Notes under the pieces: generated by a model | What the model was told of the DNA's origin: nothing | The model's input: only the letters and a program-made list of their open reading frames with translations | The model's database searches: none | Made by a program: the position numbers and the translations under genes | In this document: positions 8,590-17,131 of the stretch, one piece after another | Position numbering within the stretch: the stretch's first letter is position 1 | How the letters are laid out: each line of letters starts with the position of its first letter | Assembly: GCF_000970025.1 (NCBI RefSeq) | Contig: NZ_CP009528.1 | Span: 310,001 to 374,000 of the forward strand | Reading direction: 5' to 3' | From: Methanosarcina barkeri MS | GTDB taxonomy: Archaea > Halobacteriota > Methanosarcinia > Methanosarcinales > Methanosarcinaceae | Length of the DNA: 64,000 nt

Positions 8590-9285
8590 TTGACTCAGAA
8601 ATTGTTGATTAAGCTGACCATTGACCTCTTTATGACGGTTCTCATGTTGGCAGTCATGGCTTACAACCTAACCGGAAACATGATCCATGAACTGTTAGGA
8701 GTTTCCTTGTTTGTGTTATTCATTGTCCACAGTATCTTAAATCGACGGTGGTATCATACAGTTATAAAAAGAAAGCACAATACACGCCGTGTTTTTAATA
8801 CAGCGGTCAATCTGCTTCTTTTCGTAATGATGCTAATGCTGTTGGTAAGCTCCGTGCTGGTTTCCCGTAGCGTGTTTGCTTTTATTCCAGTAGACGGTGG
8901 TTTGATTGCACGGCAGATACACATTCTGGCCGCATATTGGGGATTTATCTTCATCTCCATACATCTGGGAATGCACTGGGGAATGATTATAGGTATGGTT
9001 CAAAAGGTACCGGGAATTCCCACTCCTAACCGTGGATGTACATTTGCGGTGCGAGTCATGGCAGTGTTAATCGCTGTATATGGAGTGTATGCATTTTTTG
9101 AAAGAGGCATGGGTTCCAGATTGATTTTGTACTATACATATTCCTATTGGAATTTTGATGAATCAGCCATGTTTTTCTTCACGGATTACCTTTCCATCAT
9201 GGGAGTTTGTATCTGTGTGACTTACTATGTTCTGAAATTTGTCCAGAATAGGAAAATGCAGCGCCTATCAAAGAATAATCAATAA
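8590..9285 (+). CDS. DUF4405-type integral membrane protein, possible b-type cytochrome
   Basis: The 231-residue protein starts at TTG (TTGACTCAG), 14 bases after the flavodoxin stop and with GAGGAAAA just upstream. It has about six membrane helices. Histidines sit within helices in pairs: HELLGVSLFVLFIVHS near residues 33-48, and RQIHILAAYWGFIFISIHLG with a following HWG near 107-131. This spacing is like di-heme b cytochromes and the DUF4405 family. I infer electron transfer across or within the membrane to or from the lipoprotein flavodoxin before it. Heme binding is an inference from histidine placement only. Confidence 0.75.
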   Translation: MTQKLLIKLTIDLFMTVLMLAVMAYNLTGNMIHELLGVSLFVLFIVHSILNRRWYHTVIKRKHNTRRVFNTAVNLLLFVMMLMLLVSSVLVSRSVFAFIPVDGGLIARQIHILAAYWGFIFISIHLGMHWGMIIGMVQKVPGIPTPNRGCTFAVRVMAVLIAVYGVYAFFERGMGSRLILYYTYSYWNFDESAMFFFTDYLSIMGVCICVTYYVLKFVQNRKMQRLSKNNQ

Positions 9286-9299
9286 CGGAGAACTCAAAG

Positions 9300-10406
9300 A
9301 TGAAAGTTGAATATAGAAATATGCCGCATGGCGGCGGTAAGATCAGCACAATCGGTATTGGCGCAGGAAGCCTGCACGAATCTAGACCGCAGGAAATCAA
9401 AGACGTCATTAGTTATGGCATGGAACACGGCATAAATCTGATTGACACGGTTATGTATGATTCCAGTGCAGTGGAGCCCATTGAACAGGCACTGAAAGGA
9501 CAGCGGGACGAGATGATTATGCAGATGCATCTGGGTGCTGTCTACCCAAAGGGAACATATTCGAGGACAAGGGTTCTTTCAAAACTTAAGAGAGGGTTTG
9601 AGCAGGAGCTGAAAAAATACGGCACGGACTACGCTGACATTGGCATTATCCATTGTGTTGATGAGGTTCGTGATTTTGAAAAGATCATGTCCAATGGAAT
9701 TTTTGATTATGCTCGAAAGCTAAAGAAAGATGGAACTATTCGCTATCTCGGCTTTTCATCCCATTCTACGGATATTTGTAGACGCTTTATCGAGACCGGA
9801 GAGATTGACATTTTTATGTTCAGCCTCAACGCCGCTTATGATTTTAAACCTTCACAGGGTCAGCTGGCTTTATCACATGAGCGTATGGAACTTTATCGTG
9901 AATGTGAAAAACGCGGCATTGGCATCACGGTAATGAAGCCTTATGATGGTGGACAGTTGCTGAACGCAAAGACATCTCCATTCCGCCATAGTATGACTAT
10001 ACCTCAGTGCATACAGTATGCGCTGGATCGCCCGGCTGTTCTCTCATGTCTTCCGGGTGTACGCTCCAGAGCAGATTTGGAAGATGTACTCAAATATTAC
10101 TCCACTTCTGAAGAAGAACGGGACTATTCTTTTATCGGCAGCCTGCCGCACCGAGACATACAGGGAGCCTGCATTTACTGTAACCACTGTCAGCCATGTC
10201 CATCTGGAATCGACATCGGTTCTGTAAACAAATATTTAGATCTGGCAAAAGCGGGTGACGAACTCGCAAAAGACCATTACATGAAATTAAGCAAAAACGC
10301 AAATGACTGCATAGAATGCGGTGTCTGCGAAAAGAACTGTCCTTTCCATGTTAATATCCGTGGCAGAATGCTGGAAGCAAAACATTATTTTGATAAGTTA
10401 AGATGA
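9300..10406 (+). CDS. Aldo/keto reductase with C-terminal 2[4Fe-4S] ferredoxin domain (copy 1)
   Basis: This 368-residue protein has an aldo/keto reductase TIM barrel (residues 1-270: ISTIGIGAGSLHES, GINLIDTVMYDSSAVE, GTIRYLGFSSHSTD, GIGITVMKPYDGGQLL) and two Cys clusters, CIYCNHCQPCP (291-301) and CIECGVCEKNCP (337-348). It begins 14 bases after the membrane protein gene, so the three genes form an operon. NAD(P)H-dependent reduction of a carbonyl coupled to Fe-S electron transfer is the expected chemistry. The usual barrel Tyr-Lys-His tetrad is only partly conserved here, so the substrate could differ from ordinary aldehydes. Confidence 0.85.
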   Translation: MKVEYRNMPHGGGKISTIGIGAGSLHESRPQEIKDVISYGMEHGINLIDTVMYDSSAVEPIEQALKGQRDEMIMQMHLGAVYPKGTYSRTRVLSKLKRGFEQELKKYGTDYADIGIIHCVDEVRDFEKIMSNGIFDYARKLKKDGTIRYLGFSSHSTDICRRFIETGEIDIFMFSLNAAYDFKPSQGQLALSHERMELYRECEKRGIGITVMKPYDGGQLLNAKTSPFRHSMTIPQCIQYALDRPAVLSCLPGVRSRADLEDVLKYYSTSEEERDYSFIGSLPHRDIQGACIYCNHCQPCPSGIDIGSVNKYLDLAKAGDELAKDHYMKLSKNANDCIECGVCEKNCPFHVNIRGRMLEAKHYFDKLR

Positions 10407-10443
10407 CTCCGAATAGTAGGGTAATTTCAATGAGTAAAAAGTA

Positions 10444-10702
10444 TTGATGCAGTCCGCCACGCCCGACGAAAGCGCAAAAAATTTTGTGGCTTATTTTTCA
10501 CATCCCGGCAATATGTGTGAAATTGCCAATCAAATCAACGAAAATGCTGGTGTAGACCTCTTTGAAATAGTGCTCGAGGATCCATATCCCAGTAATTACA
10601 GTGAGGTTGTGGAACAAGTACTTAAGGAGCTGGGAGAGGACACAGTCCCCGGTTGAAAACAAATGTTGAGAACATGGACTCATACGATATGACTTTTTTA
10701 CA
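10444..10702 (+). pseudogene. Flavodoxin remnant
   Basis: The first frame gives FVAYFSHPGNMCEIANQINE and DLFEIVLEDPYPSNYSEVVE, clearly related to the lipoprotein flavodoxin at 7883. After LGEDT the frame shifts and the relation continues as LKTNVENMDSYD, then is lost before the FMN-binding PNWWG motif. There is no signal peptide and no C-terminal half. It is a degraded third flavodoxin of the island. Confidence 0.85.
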
Positions 10703-10752
10703 TTCTACCTTTCTCTGTAGGGCTTACTTTTATATACTATTAAATCCTATAT

Positions 10753-10773
10753 AGTGACTGATTAGTCACTCAT
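10753..10773. promoter_or_regulatory. TetR-type operator 4
   Basis: GTGACTGATTAGTCACTCAT, with arms GTGACT and AGTCAC, directly after TATA-like stretches (TTTATATACTATTAAA near 10730). It precedes the cupin-dehydrogenase-flavodoxin-reductase gene series. Confidence 0.8.
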
Positions 10774-10847
10774 AAAAACTGATCGAGTAAACGATCAAGA
10801 AAGAATATCGAGAAAATTTTAAAGAAACTAAAATCAGAGAGAACATT

Positions 10848-10943
10848 ATGAAAGTTGTCGGTATTAACGGCAGTTCACGGCTAGTAAATTTTTCAGTAAG
10901 AATCTTTGACATTCAAAAAACCAAACTTGACAATAAATATTAA
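10848..10943 (+). pseudogene. NADPH-dependent FMN reductase remnant, N-terminal
   Basis: MKVVGINGSSR is the FMN-binding start of NADPH-dependent FMN reductases / iron-sulfur flavoproteins. The resemblance ends after about 12 residues, and a stop follows at codon 32. It has the position of a first gene after operator 4, with the intact cupin gene right behind it. Confidence 0.6.
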
Positions 10944-10956
10944 TGAGGTACAAAAT

Positions 10957-11379
10957 ATGGACAAACCAATCTTAAGTGAGAGTGTAATTTTCCCGAAAGG
11001 AGACGAACTTCCTGAATTTTTAAGCAAGTATTTTACAGGTAAAGTATGGGTTAGCATGCTGGTTGGAAGGGATAATGAATTTAATTGTCCCATCGGCAAT
11101 GTAACATTCGAACCCGGATGCATAAATAACTGGCATAAGCATCCCGGAGGTCAGATTCTGTTAGTAACAGGCGGACGTGGTTACTATCAGGAAGAAGGAA
11201 AGCCTGCAAGGGAACTTAAACCTGGTGATGTAGTGACAATAGCACCAGATGTAAAGCACTGGCATGGAGCAGCACATGACAGCTGGTTTGTACACCTTTC
11301 CGTTGAGACAAATGCCAACGCAGGACCGGCAGAATGGCTTGAACCTGTAGCTGATGAAGAGTACAATAAATTGAAATGA
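10957..11379 (+). CDS. Cupin-domain protein
   Basis: The 140-residue protein is started at 10957 because GAGGT lies 7 bases upstream; an earlier in-frame ATG at 10906 falls inside the preceding remnant. Cupin motif 1 is visible as NNWHKHPGGQILLVTGGRGY and motif 2 as LKPGDVVTIAPDVKHWHGAA, with His ligands for one metal ion. Proteins of this size and type often accompany carboxymuconolactone-decarboxylase-like proteins and flavodoxins in bacterial stress clusters. It is probably a small metal-dependent enzyme or dioxygenase-like protein acting on an organic substrate; the reaction is not known. Confidence 0.85.
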   Translation: MDKPILSESVIFPKGDELPEFLSKYFTGKVWVSMLVGRDNEFNCPIGNVTFEPGCINNWHKHPGGQILLVTGGRGYYQEEGKPARELKPGDVVTIAPDVKHWHGAAHDSWFVHLSVETNANAGPAEWLEPVADEEYNKLK

Positions 11380-11448
11380 ATTTGGTTGAGGTATTTAAGA
11401 ATTTGAATTGAAGTTAAAAGTTACAAAGTAAATAAGAAGTGCATAAAT

Positions 11449-12510
11449 ATGGCGGAAAATATTCAATCAAAAGGTTATGCTGGAAAAGATGAGTCCGGAA
11501 AGCTAGTTCCCTGGTCTTTTGAAAGAAGACCTGTAGGTGATAATGACATTCTAATTGATATTAAATACTGTGGAGTTTGTCATTCTGACATTCATCAGAT
11601 CAAAGGACACTGGGGACCACAACAATATCCACAAGTGCCTGGTCATGAAATTGTGGGTGTGGTTGCTGCTGTTGGAAAGAACGTAACAAAGTTCAAAGTA
11701 GGTGATCGTGCAGGAGTTGGGTGCATGGTTAGCAGTTGTATGGAGTGTGAAAGCTGCAAGAATGGTGAAGAACATCATTGCGACAACAATGCAACTATAA
11801 TGACATATGGTTATCCTGAAGAATCATCACCTACCGGTATAAGTCAGGGAGGATATTCTCAAAATATCGTTGTCACAGAGCATTTTGCAATAAAGATACC
11901 AGATTCCATAGATCTGCAGGAAGCTGCTCCATTACTATGTGCTGGTATTACTACCTATTCACCTTTAATGAGAGCTAATTTCAAAAAAGGGGATAAAGTA
12001 GGAGTTGCAGGAATTGGTGGGCTGGGGCACGTAGCTATTAAATTAGCCATATCAAAAGGTGCCGAAGTTTATGCCTTTACAACCACTGAAAGCAAAAAAG
12101 AAGATTGTCTTGCATTCGGAGCAACAGAAGTTATTGTTGTTAACTCACCAAGCGACCTACAACCATGGAAAGGAAAAATGGATTACATGATATCCACAAT
12201 TCCATACGCATACGAAATGTCATCATACATTGATTGCGTAAAACCATATGGATACTTCACTCAAGTAGGACAACCAATTGGAGGAGAACTCACAATTAAC
12301 AACTTCAATATGATTTTCAATAGAGTAAACTTCAATGGATCACTTATTGGAGGAATACCAGAAACACAAGAAGTTGTTGATTATTGTGCGGAAAATAAGA
12401 TCTATCCGCAAATTCAGATGATCAAACCTGAAATGATCAATGAGATATGGGAGAAGGTCGTAAATAAAGAAGCCCGCTATCGATATGTAATTGACATGTC
12501 ATCCTTATAA
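11449..12510 (+). CDS. Zinc-dependent NAD(P) alcohol dehydrogenase (CAD/YahK type)
   Basis: The 353-residue medium-chain dehydrogenase has the catalytic zinc region CGVCHSDIHQIKGHWG with downstream PGHEIVGVV, the structural zinc cysteines in CMECESCKNGEEHHC, and the Rossmann motif GIGGLGHVAIKLA. It belongs to the cinnamyl-alcohol/YahK aldehyde reductase group, which reduces a broad set of aldehydes with NADPH. Length and motifs are complete. It follows the cupin gene by 69 bases in the same direction, under operator 4, so aldehyde removal is a plausible job of the regulon. Confidence 0.9.
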   Translation: MAENIQSKGYAGKDESGKLVPWSFERRPVGDNDILIDIKYCGVCHSDIHQIKGHWGPQQYPQVPGHEIVGVVAAVGKNVTKFKVGDRAGVGCMVSSCMECESCKNGEEHHCDNNATIMTYGYPEESSPTGISQGGYSQNIVVTEHFAIKIPDSIDLQEAAPLLCAGITTYSPLMRANFKKGDKVGVAGIGGLGHVAIKLAISKGAEVYAFTTTESKKEDCLAFGATEVIVVNSPSDLQPWKGKMDYMISTIPYAYEMSSYIDCVKPYGYFTQVGQPIGGELTINNFNMIFNRVNFNGSLIGGIPETQEVVDYCAENKIYPQIQMIKPEMINEIWEKVVNKEARYRYVIDMSSL

Positions 12511-12590
12511 TATGACCTCCAAGGTCCTTGCTTTTTTATCACAAAAAGTGATGATAATTTCAGTGAGAATAAGAAGGTATGGGATACTAA

Positions 12591-13130
12591 ATGTCGAATT
12601 TGAACGAAGAGAAATGCCTGATAGCCTATTTTTCACGTGAGGGGAATAACTATGTCAGCGGAAAGATCGTGAATTTGCCTGTCGGTAACACAAAAGTGGT
12701 AGCCGACATGATCCGGGAAATGACAGGATGCGATCTTTTCCGTATTGTTACGGTAAAGTCTTATCCCAAAGATTATTCTGCAACCACCAACGTGGCAAAA
12801 AAGGAACTGAATAACAATGCCAGACCGGAGCTTTCCAGCCATGTGGAAAATATGGACTCTTATAACTTGATATTCCTGGGTTATCCCAACTGGTGGGGAA
12901 CGATGCCAATGCCAGTGTTTACATTCCTGGAAGAATATGACCTTTCCGGAAAAACTATTGTTCCGTTTTGTACCCATGAAGGAAGCGGATTAGGCCGTAG
13001 TGAAAAAGATATTGCAAAACTTTGTCCGAAAGCAACTCTTTTGAAGGGGCTCGCTGTCCATGGGTCTCGTGTAAGTGCTGCGAAAAAAGATATTGTGGAT
13101 TGGCTGAGCAATATTGGTATTGTTTCATAA
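12591..13130 (+). CDS. Flavodoxin (cytosolic)
   Basis: This 179-residue flavodoxin-like protein starts [11 protein letters not shown] after a short lead and contains [20 protein letters not shown] and [10 protein letters not shown], nearly the same as in the lipoprotein at 7883. The FMN loop is interrupted by an insert of about 13 residues ([12 protein letters not shown]) before NTKVVADMI, a known variant of this flavodoxin subfamily. No signal peptide is present, so unlike its paralogue it stays in the cytosol. It lies between the alcohol dehydrogenase and an Fe-S aldo/keto reductase in one direction and may carry electrons between them. Confidence 0.9.
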   Translation: MSNLNEEKCLIAYFSREGNNYVSGKIVNLPVGNTKVVADMIREMTGCDLFRIVTVKSYPKDYSATTNVAKKELNNNARPELSSHVENMDSYNLIFLGYPNWWGTMPMPVFTFLEEYDLSGKTIVPFCTHEGSGLGRSEKDIAKLCPKATLLKGLAVHGSRVSAAKKDIVDWLSNIGIVS

Positions 13131-13195
13131 ATTGTTTGAGCCTACAGGACATTTCTACAGGACATTTATGGATCATTGAACAGGGGAGGATAAAA

Positions 13196-14335
13196 ATGGC
13201 AAAACGATTAGGTTTTGGCTGTATGAGATTACCACTTCTGGACAAAGATGATCAGACATCGTTTGACACAGAAGCATTAAACAAATTGGTAGATACGTTT
13301 TTGGAAAAAGGATTTACTTACTTTGATACCGCGTACACATACCATGGCTTCAAGAGTGAGGAAGCCATTAGAGAGGCTCTGGTAAAAAGGCATAACCGAG
13401 ATGAATTTACTCTTGCGACGAAACTTCCTCCCAGAATGTTAAAAGCAGTGGAGGATCAGGATAGAATTTTTAATGAGCAGCTGGAAAATTGTGGTGTTGA
13501 ATTTTTTGATTATTACCTGCTTCACAATATTGGTATGAGTGCTTATGAGCAGGCATGCAAATATGATACATTCGGTTTTGCTTTGAAGAAAAAGGAAGAA
13601 GGCAAAATAAAGAATCTGTGCATGTCTTTTCACGACACCCCGGAACTACTGGATGAAATTCTAACTGCTCATCCGGAACTGGATTTTGTTCAGTTGCAGA
13701 TCAATTATATTGACTGGGAGAATCCCGGTATCCAGTCAAGAAGATGCCATGAAGTGGCAAGAAAACATAACATGCCAGTTGTTGTAATGGAACCCTGCAA
13801 GGGAGGAAATCTTGCCTCTGTTCCTGAAAAAGCAGAAGAATTGATGAAAGCATATAATCCGGAAGCTTCCGTTGCCTCCTGGGCAATCAGGTTTGCTGCC
13901 AGTCAGGAAGGTGTCATGATGGTACTTAGCGGTATGAATACCATGGAACAGGTACTTGATAATACCTCATATATGACAGACTTCAAACCTCTGGACGAGG
14001 AAGAATACAGGATCATCAACCAGGTAATTGATATTATAAATGAAGATACTGCAATTCCCTGCACAACATGCAGATATTGTGTAGAAGGATGTCCTGAGAA
14101 TATTGCAATACCGGATTACTTTGCATTATATAATAGTGCAAAGCGTGCTGTAACTGATAATATCTCAAGCCAGTTTGTTTACTATCTGAATCTCACTTCA
14201 ACTCATGGCAAGGCTAGCGATTGCATAGACTGTAAACAATGCGAGAAGGCATGCCCTCAGCATTTGAAGATAACAGAGTACTTAAAAGATGTGTCAGCAG
14301 AATTTGATGCCGGACCGGGATTACCGACAAAATAA
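13196..14335 (+). CDS. Aldo/keto reductase with C-terminal 2[4Fe-4S] ferredoxin domain (copy 2)
   Basis: I start this 379-residue protein at [14 protein letters not shown], 6 bases after GGGGAGG; a longer frame would run back into the flavodoxin gene. The barrel shows [35 protein letters not shown] and [10 protein letters not shown]. The C-terminus has [12 protein letters not shown] (289-300) and [12 protein letters not shown] (343-354). The DTAYTYHG segment keeps the catalytic Asp and Tyr of the superfamily better than copy 1. It is probably a carbonyl reductase or Fe-S-linked oxidoreductase of the cytosol. Confidence 0.88.
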   Translation: MAKRLGFGCMRLPLLDKDDQTSFDTEALNKLVDTFLEKGFTYFDTAYTYHGFKSEEAIREALVKRHNRDEFTLATKLPPRMLKAVEDQDRIFNEQLENCGVEFFDYYLLHNIGMSAYEQACKYDTFGFALKKKEEGKIKNLCMSFHDTPELLDEILTAHPELDFVQLQINYIDWENPGIQSRRCHEVARKHNMPVVVMEPCKGGNLASVPEKAEELMKAYNPEASVASWAIRFAASQEGVMMVLSGMNTMEQVLDNTSYMTDFKPLDEEEYRIINQVIDIINEDTAIPCTTCRYCVEGCPENIAIPDYFALYNSAKRAVTDNISSQFVYYLNLTSTHGKASDCIDCKQCEKACPQHLKITEYLKDVSAEFDAGPGLPTK

Positions 14336-14337
14336 GG

Positions 14338-14442
14338 ATGAATGATAATTTGACCGACCAACCTGCGAAACAAACTGTTAGGAAACAAACTGTCAGCTAT
14401 GAGGAAGTAGCGAAAAAGATTCTGAATATCCGCTTGAACTGA
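14338..14442 (+). CDS. Small ORF of 34 residues, probably a remnant
   Basis: MNDNLTDQPAKQ... ends in SYEEVAKKILNIRLN, with the ATG 3 bases after the reductase stop and GGATG context but no good ribosome-binding site. The C-terminal part looks like the start of a helical domain. It may be a short translated peptide or the residue of a lost gene; I do not recognise it. Confidence 0.3.
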   Translation: MNDNLTDQPAKQTVRKQTVSYEEVAKKILNIRLN

Positions 14443-14458
14443 AAGAGATGGGTAAATT

Positions 14459-15235
14459 ATGGGTATCAGTGAAATTGCAAACAAGAACTATGAAGAATTA
14501 TTTCCCGATTATAAATCAACGCTAAAAATCGATCATAAATCAACGCTAAAAATAACAGATCCGGAACTTTTGGAAATCTTTGACAATTTCGCTTTTGATG
14601 AAGTGATCAGTTATGGAAATCTGGATACAAAAACCAGGTTAATGGTTATTTTAGCATCATTAATTGCAAGCCAGACTTTAAACGAATATAAAGTAATGCT
14701 TGGTGCTGCACTTAATGTCGGTGTAACTCCAATTGAGGTTAAGGAGATTGTATATCAATCTGTACCATATGTTGGGATGGCGAAGGCATTTGATTTTATT
14801 CATGCTACTAATGAAATACTGGAAAGTAGAGGAGTAAAACTACCACTGGAAGGCCAGTCTACAACTTCGCCTGAAACACGATTTGAAAAAGGACTGGAAG
14901 TGCAGAAGGAAATATTTGGTGACATAATCGATAAAATGTACGAGGCAGCACCTGAAAACCAGATTCATATTCAGAAATATCTGTCTGCAAACTGCTTTGG
15001 TGATTACTACACCAGAAAAGGTCTGGATGTAAAAACAAGAGAACTCCTTACGTTTTCTATGATCCTGTCACTGGGTGGATGTGAGCCTCAGTTAAAGGGG
15101 CATATACAGGGAAATCTGAATGTTGGGAACGATAAAGAAACACTGCTCAGCGCAGTTACGCAGCTATTGCCGTATATCGGATATCCGAGAACATTGAATG
15201 CGATTGCATGTTTGAACGAAGTGATACCCGAGTAG
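14459..15235 (+). CDS. Carboxymuconolactone decarboxylase family protein (two-domain)
   Basis: The 258-residue protein holds two CMD/AhpD-like helical domains: residues about 45-120 (KTRLMVILASLIASQTLNEY) and about 150-240 (KTRELLTFSMILSLGGCEPQ, LKGHIQGNLNVG). Only the second keeps a Cys and a His in the AhpD-like place (C-x6-H), so that domain may have thiol peroxidase or decarboxylase-like activity while the first is structural. It starts at ATG after GAGATGGGTAA. The gene ends in TAG followed two codons on by TAA, so readthrough would add only one or two residues. In bacterial relatives such genes sit beside flavodoxins, aldo/keto reductases and cupins, exactly as here. Confidence 0.88.
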   Translation: MGISEIANKNYEELFPDYKSTLKIDHKSTLKITDPELLEIFDNFAFDEVISYGNLDTKTRLMVILASLIASQTLNEYKVMLGAALNVGVTPIEVKEIVYQSVPYVGMAKAFDFIHATNEILESRGVKLPLEGQSTTSPETRFEKGLEVQKEIFGDIIDKMYEAAPENQIHIQKYLSANCFGDYYTRKGLDVKTRELLTFSMILSLGGCEPQLKGHIQGNLNVGNDKETLLSAVTQLLPYIGYPRTLNAIACLNEVIPE

Positions 15236-15265
15236 ATTTAATGGTAGATCAAGAGGATAGTTTCA

Positions 15266-15841
15266 ATGAGTGAAAAAGTGTTGAATAAAGACATTTTTGA
15301 ACGTGATCGGTCTGGAGAACCAGTTTCTATAGATGACCCGGAATACCCAAAGTTAAAGGAAGTGATGCTTCGTGCTGCAGAACTAACCACCAGATTGAAT
15401 ACTTCAGTTCATGATGAGAATGAAATAAGGAGCCTGTTCAGTGAGTTGATAGGTTCGGAGGTGGATGAATCTTCTAGGGTAACTCCTCCATTCTATACAG
15501 ATTTCGGACGAAATATTAAGGTCGGTAAAAATGTGTTTATCAATCACGCATGCACCTTTATGGATAGAGGAGGCATAACAATCGAGGATGACACCAAGAT
15601 AGGACCAAAAGCCAATCTTATCACATCCAATCACCCATTGGATCCAGCCCATAGAAAGGAATTAATTTCAACTCCGATATGGATTAAAAGGAATGTATGG
15701 ATAGGTGCTGCTGCAACCATTTTACCCGGTGTAACTATCGGAGAAAACTCTGTCGTAGCAGCCGCAGCTGTTGTTACGCAAGATGTTCCTCCTAACACAG
15801 TCGTGGCTGGCGTACCAGCAAAAGTTATCAGAACATTGTAA
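15266..15841 (+). CDS. Hexapeptide-repeat acyltransferase (maltose/galactoside O-acetyltransferase type)
   Basis: The 191-residue protein has the N-terminal helical region and left-handed beta-helix repeats of the Maa/LacA/NodL group ([58 protein letters not shown] is read as [17 protein letters not shown]). The catalytic His is in SNHPLD. It transfers acetyl from acetyl-CoA to a hydroxyl of a sugar or related acceptor. AGAGGATAG lies before the ATG, 30 bases after the CMD gene. It is the last gene of the operon under operator 4; acetylation could detoxify a reduced product. Confidence 0.88.
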   Translation: MSEKVLNKDIFERDRSGEPVSIDDPEYPKLKEVMLRAAELTTRLNTSVHDENEIRSLFSELIGSEVDESSRVTPPFYTDFGRNIKVGKNVFINHACTFMDRGGITIEDDTKIGPKANLITSNHPLDPAHRKELISTPIWIKRNVWIGAAATILPGVTIGENSVVAAAAVVTQDVPPNTVVAGVPAKVIRTL

Positions 15842-15880
15842 TGCTTATCCCTAATCAGAACATTGTAATGCTTATCCCTA
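15827..15880. repeat. Perfect 27-bp tandem duplication
   Basis: Two identical 27-base units starting ATCAGAACATTGTAATGC, the first covering the last codons of the acetyltransferase gene and the second just downstream. This is a recent slippage duplication of the gene end. Confidence 0.9.
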
Positions 15881-15903
15881 TATACTAGTATTTTTATTAA
15901 ATA

Positions 15904-15923
15904 AACGACTGATTAGTCACTCA
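15904..15923. promoter_or_regulatory. TetR-type operator 5
   Basis: ACGACTGATTAGTCACTCAT, nearly the same as operator 4, after TATA-like TATATACTAG and TTTATTAAATAAA. It precedes the hydrolase remnant and the DUF3737 gene. Confidence 0.75.
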
Positions 15924-15950
15924 TATTTTCATTGATTAGTTAATAACTCG

Positions 15951-16007
15951 CCAGACATGATTCCTTATGATAAATTGGAATCATTCTTCAAAGAAAATCT
16001 AGGATAA
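15951..16007 (+). pseudogene. Remnant of alpha/beta hydrolase C-terminus
   Basis: The 18 codons read PDMIPYDKLESFFKENLG and then stop. They match the end of the intact hydrolase gene at 18008-19000 (DMIPFDKLESFFAKYLG). Operator 5 lies only 28 bases upstream, so a whole hydrolase gene has been deleted between promoter and tail. Confidence 0.85.
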
Positions 16008-16021
16008 AAACAGGTTCAAAT

Positions 16022-17113
16022 ATGAGTCAAAACACTAAAAATATCGTAGAAATAATGCAAGCAAGTGAATCAATTGCCTTTGATAATACCCAATATAAAA
16101 AGAGTTCCGATGTTGGCTCCCAGACGACTGAATTATCCGCAAAGCTCGACACTCCAATCAGTGTTGAACAAAAACGAGAGCAAATAAATGAATTTAAAGA
16201 CTTGACAATGGATGAAGAGCGTGCCCTTTATGGTATACATAATGCGACAATCATTCATTGTATCTTTGATGGCCCTCGCGATGGAGAATCTGTCTTAAAG
16301 AAAAGCGCAGACATAGACGTTTCAGATTGTGACTTCAGGCTTCGTTATCCTTTCTGGCATGTCAGGAACGCTCAAATTGAAAACTGCCGTATGACAGAAA
16401 CATGCCGTGCTGCATTATGGTACAGCAAACAGATAACAATAAAAGAAAGTCATATGGCAGGCAGTAAAGCTGTACGGGAATGTGAGGATATTACTATTGA
16501 AAACTGTAATATTCAATCATCCGAATTTGGATGGTTATCACACAGAATGATGATAAAGAATACAGAGCTTGAATCTGAATATCCATTTTTCTACAGCTCA
16601 GATATCCTGCTTGATAATTTTGTATTGAACGGTAAATACTCTTTTCAGTATGTGAAAAATGTAGAAATCAGGGATTCCTGTCTGAATACAAAGGATGCTT
16701 TCTGGCACAGCAAAAATGTCACTGTCTCAGACAGTACCGTAAAAGGCGAATATCTGGGTTGGTACTCTGAAAATCTCAAACTGATCCGGTGTAAAATAAT
16801 TGGAACCCAGCCGCTTTGTTATGCAAAAGGTCTGATCCTGGAAGATTGCGAAATGATTGATTGTGATCTTGCCTTTGAATACAGCGATGTTCATGCTGTA
16901 ATTACAGGTTCGATAACAAGTGTAAAAAATCCATGCAGCGGACATATCAGTGCGGATTCAATTGGAGAAGTAATATTGGATAATAATCGACCAGCTGATG
17001 CTTCATGTGTAATCGAAGTCCGGAAAGAGCTGAATAAAGAAGAAATTCAGAATTCTGATACTTATAATGGAGATATTTTCAACAATAATGATTTGACCGT
17101 GCAAGAAACATAA
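16022..17113 (+). CDS. DUF3737 family protein (right-handed parallel beta-helix)
   Basis: The 363-residue protein consists, from about residue 75 on, of short repeats of the type 'x-I-x-N-C-x-I' (ATIIHCIFDG, ADIDVSDCDFRLRYPFWHVR, QIENCRMTETCRAALWYSK, VEIRDSCLNTKDAFWHSK). These turn-by-turn repeats with aromatic residues are the mark of DUF3737 and of a beta-helix fold. No signal peptide is present. The function is unknown; such proteins occur mostly in gut Firmicutes and Bacteroidetes, which points to transfer. It shares a strand with the cyclophilin-like lipoprotein 18 bases on. Confidence 0.85.
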   Translation: MSQNTKNIVEIMQASESIAFDNTQYKKSSDVGSQTTELSAKLDTPISVEQKREQINEFKDLTMDEERALYGIHNATIIHCIFDGPRDGESVLKKSADIDVSDCDFRLRYPFWHVRNAQIENCRMTETCRAALWYSKQITIKESHMAGSKAVRECEDITIENCNIQSSEFGWLSHRMMIKNTELESEYPFFYSSDILLDNFVLNGKYSFQYVKNVEIRDSCLNTKDAFWHSKNVTVSDSTVKGEYLGWYSENLKLIRCKIIGTQPLCYAKGLILEDCEMIDCDLAFEYSDVHAVITGSITSVKNPCSGHISADSIGEVILDNNRPADASCVIEVRKELNKEEIQNSDTYNGDIFNNNDLTVQET

Positions 17114-17131
17114 TAAATTGAGGCTTTGTCA

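Noticed and set aside
10906-10956. Earlier ATG for the cupin protein
   Set aside because: It falls inside the FMN reductase remnant; GAGGT precedes the ATG at 10957 and the family starts there.
13022-13195. Long N-terminal extension of aldo/keto reductase copy 2
   Set aside because: It overlaps the flavodoxin gene in another frame; a good ribosome-binding site stands before ATG 13196.
15233-15235. UAG stop of the CMD-family gene as a readthrough site
   Set aside because: A TAA follows after one codon, so readthrough would change nothing.
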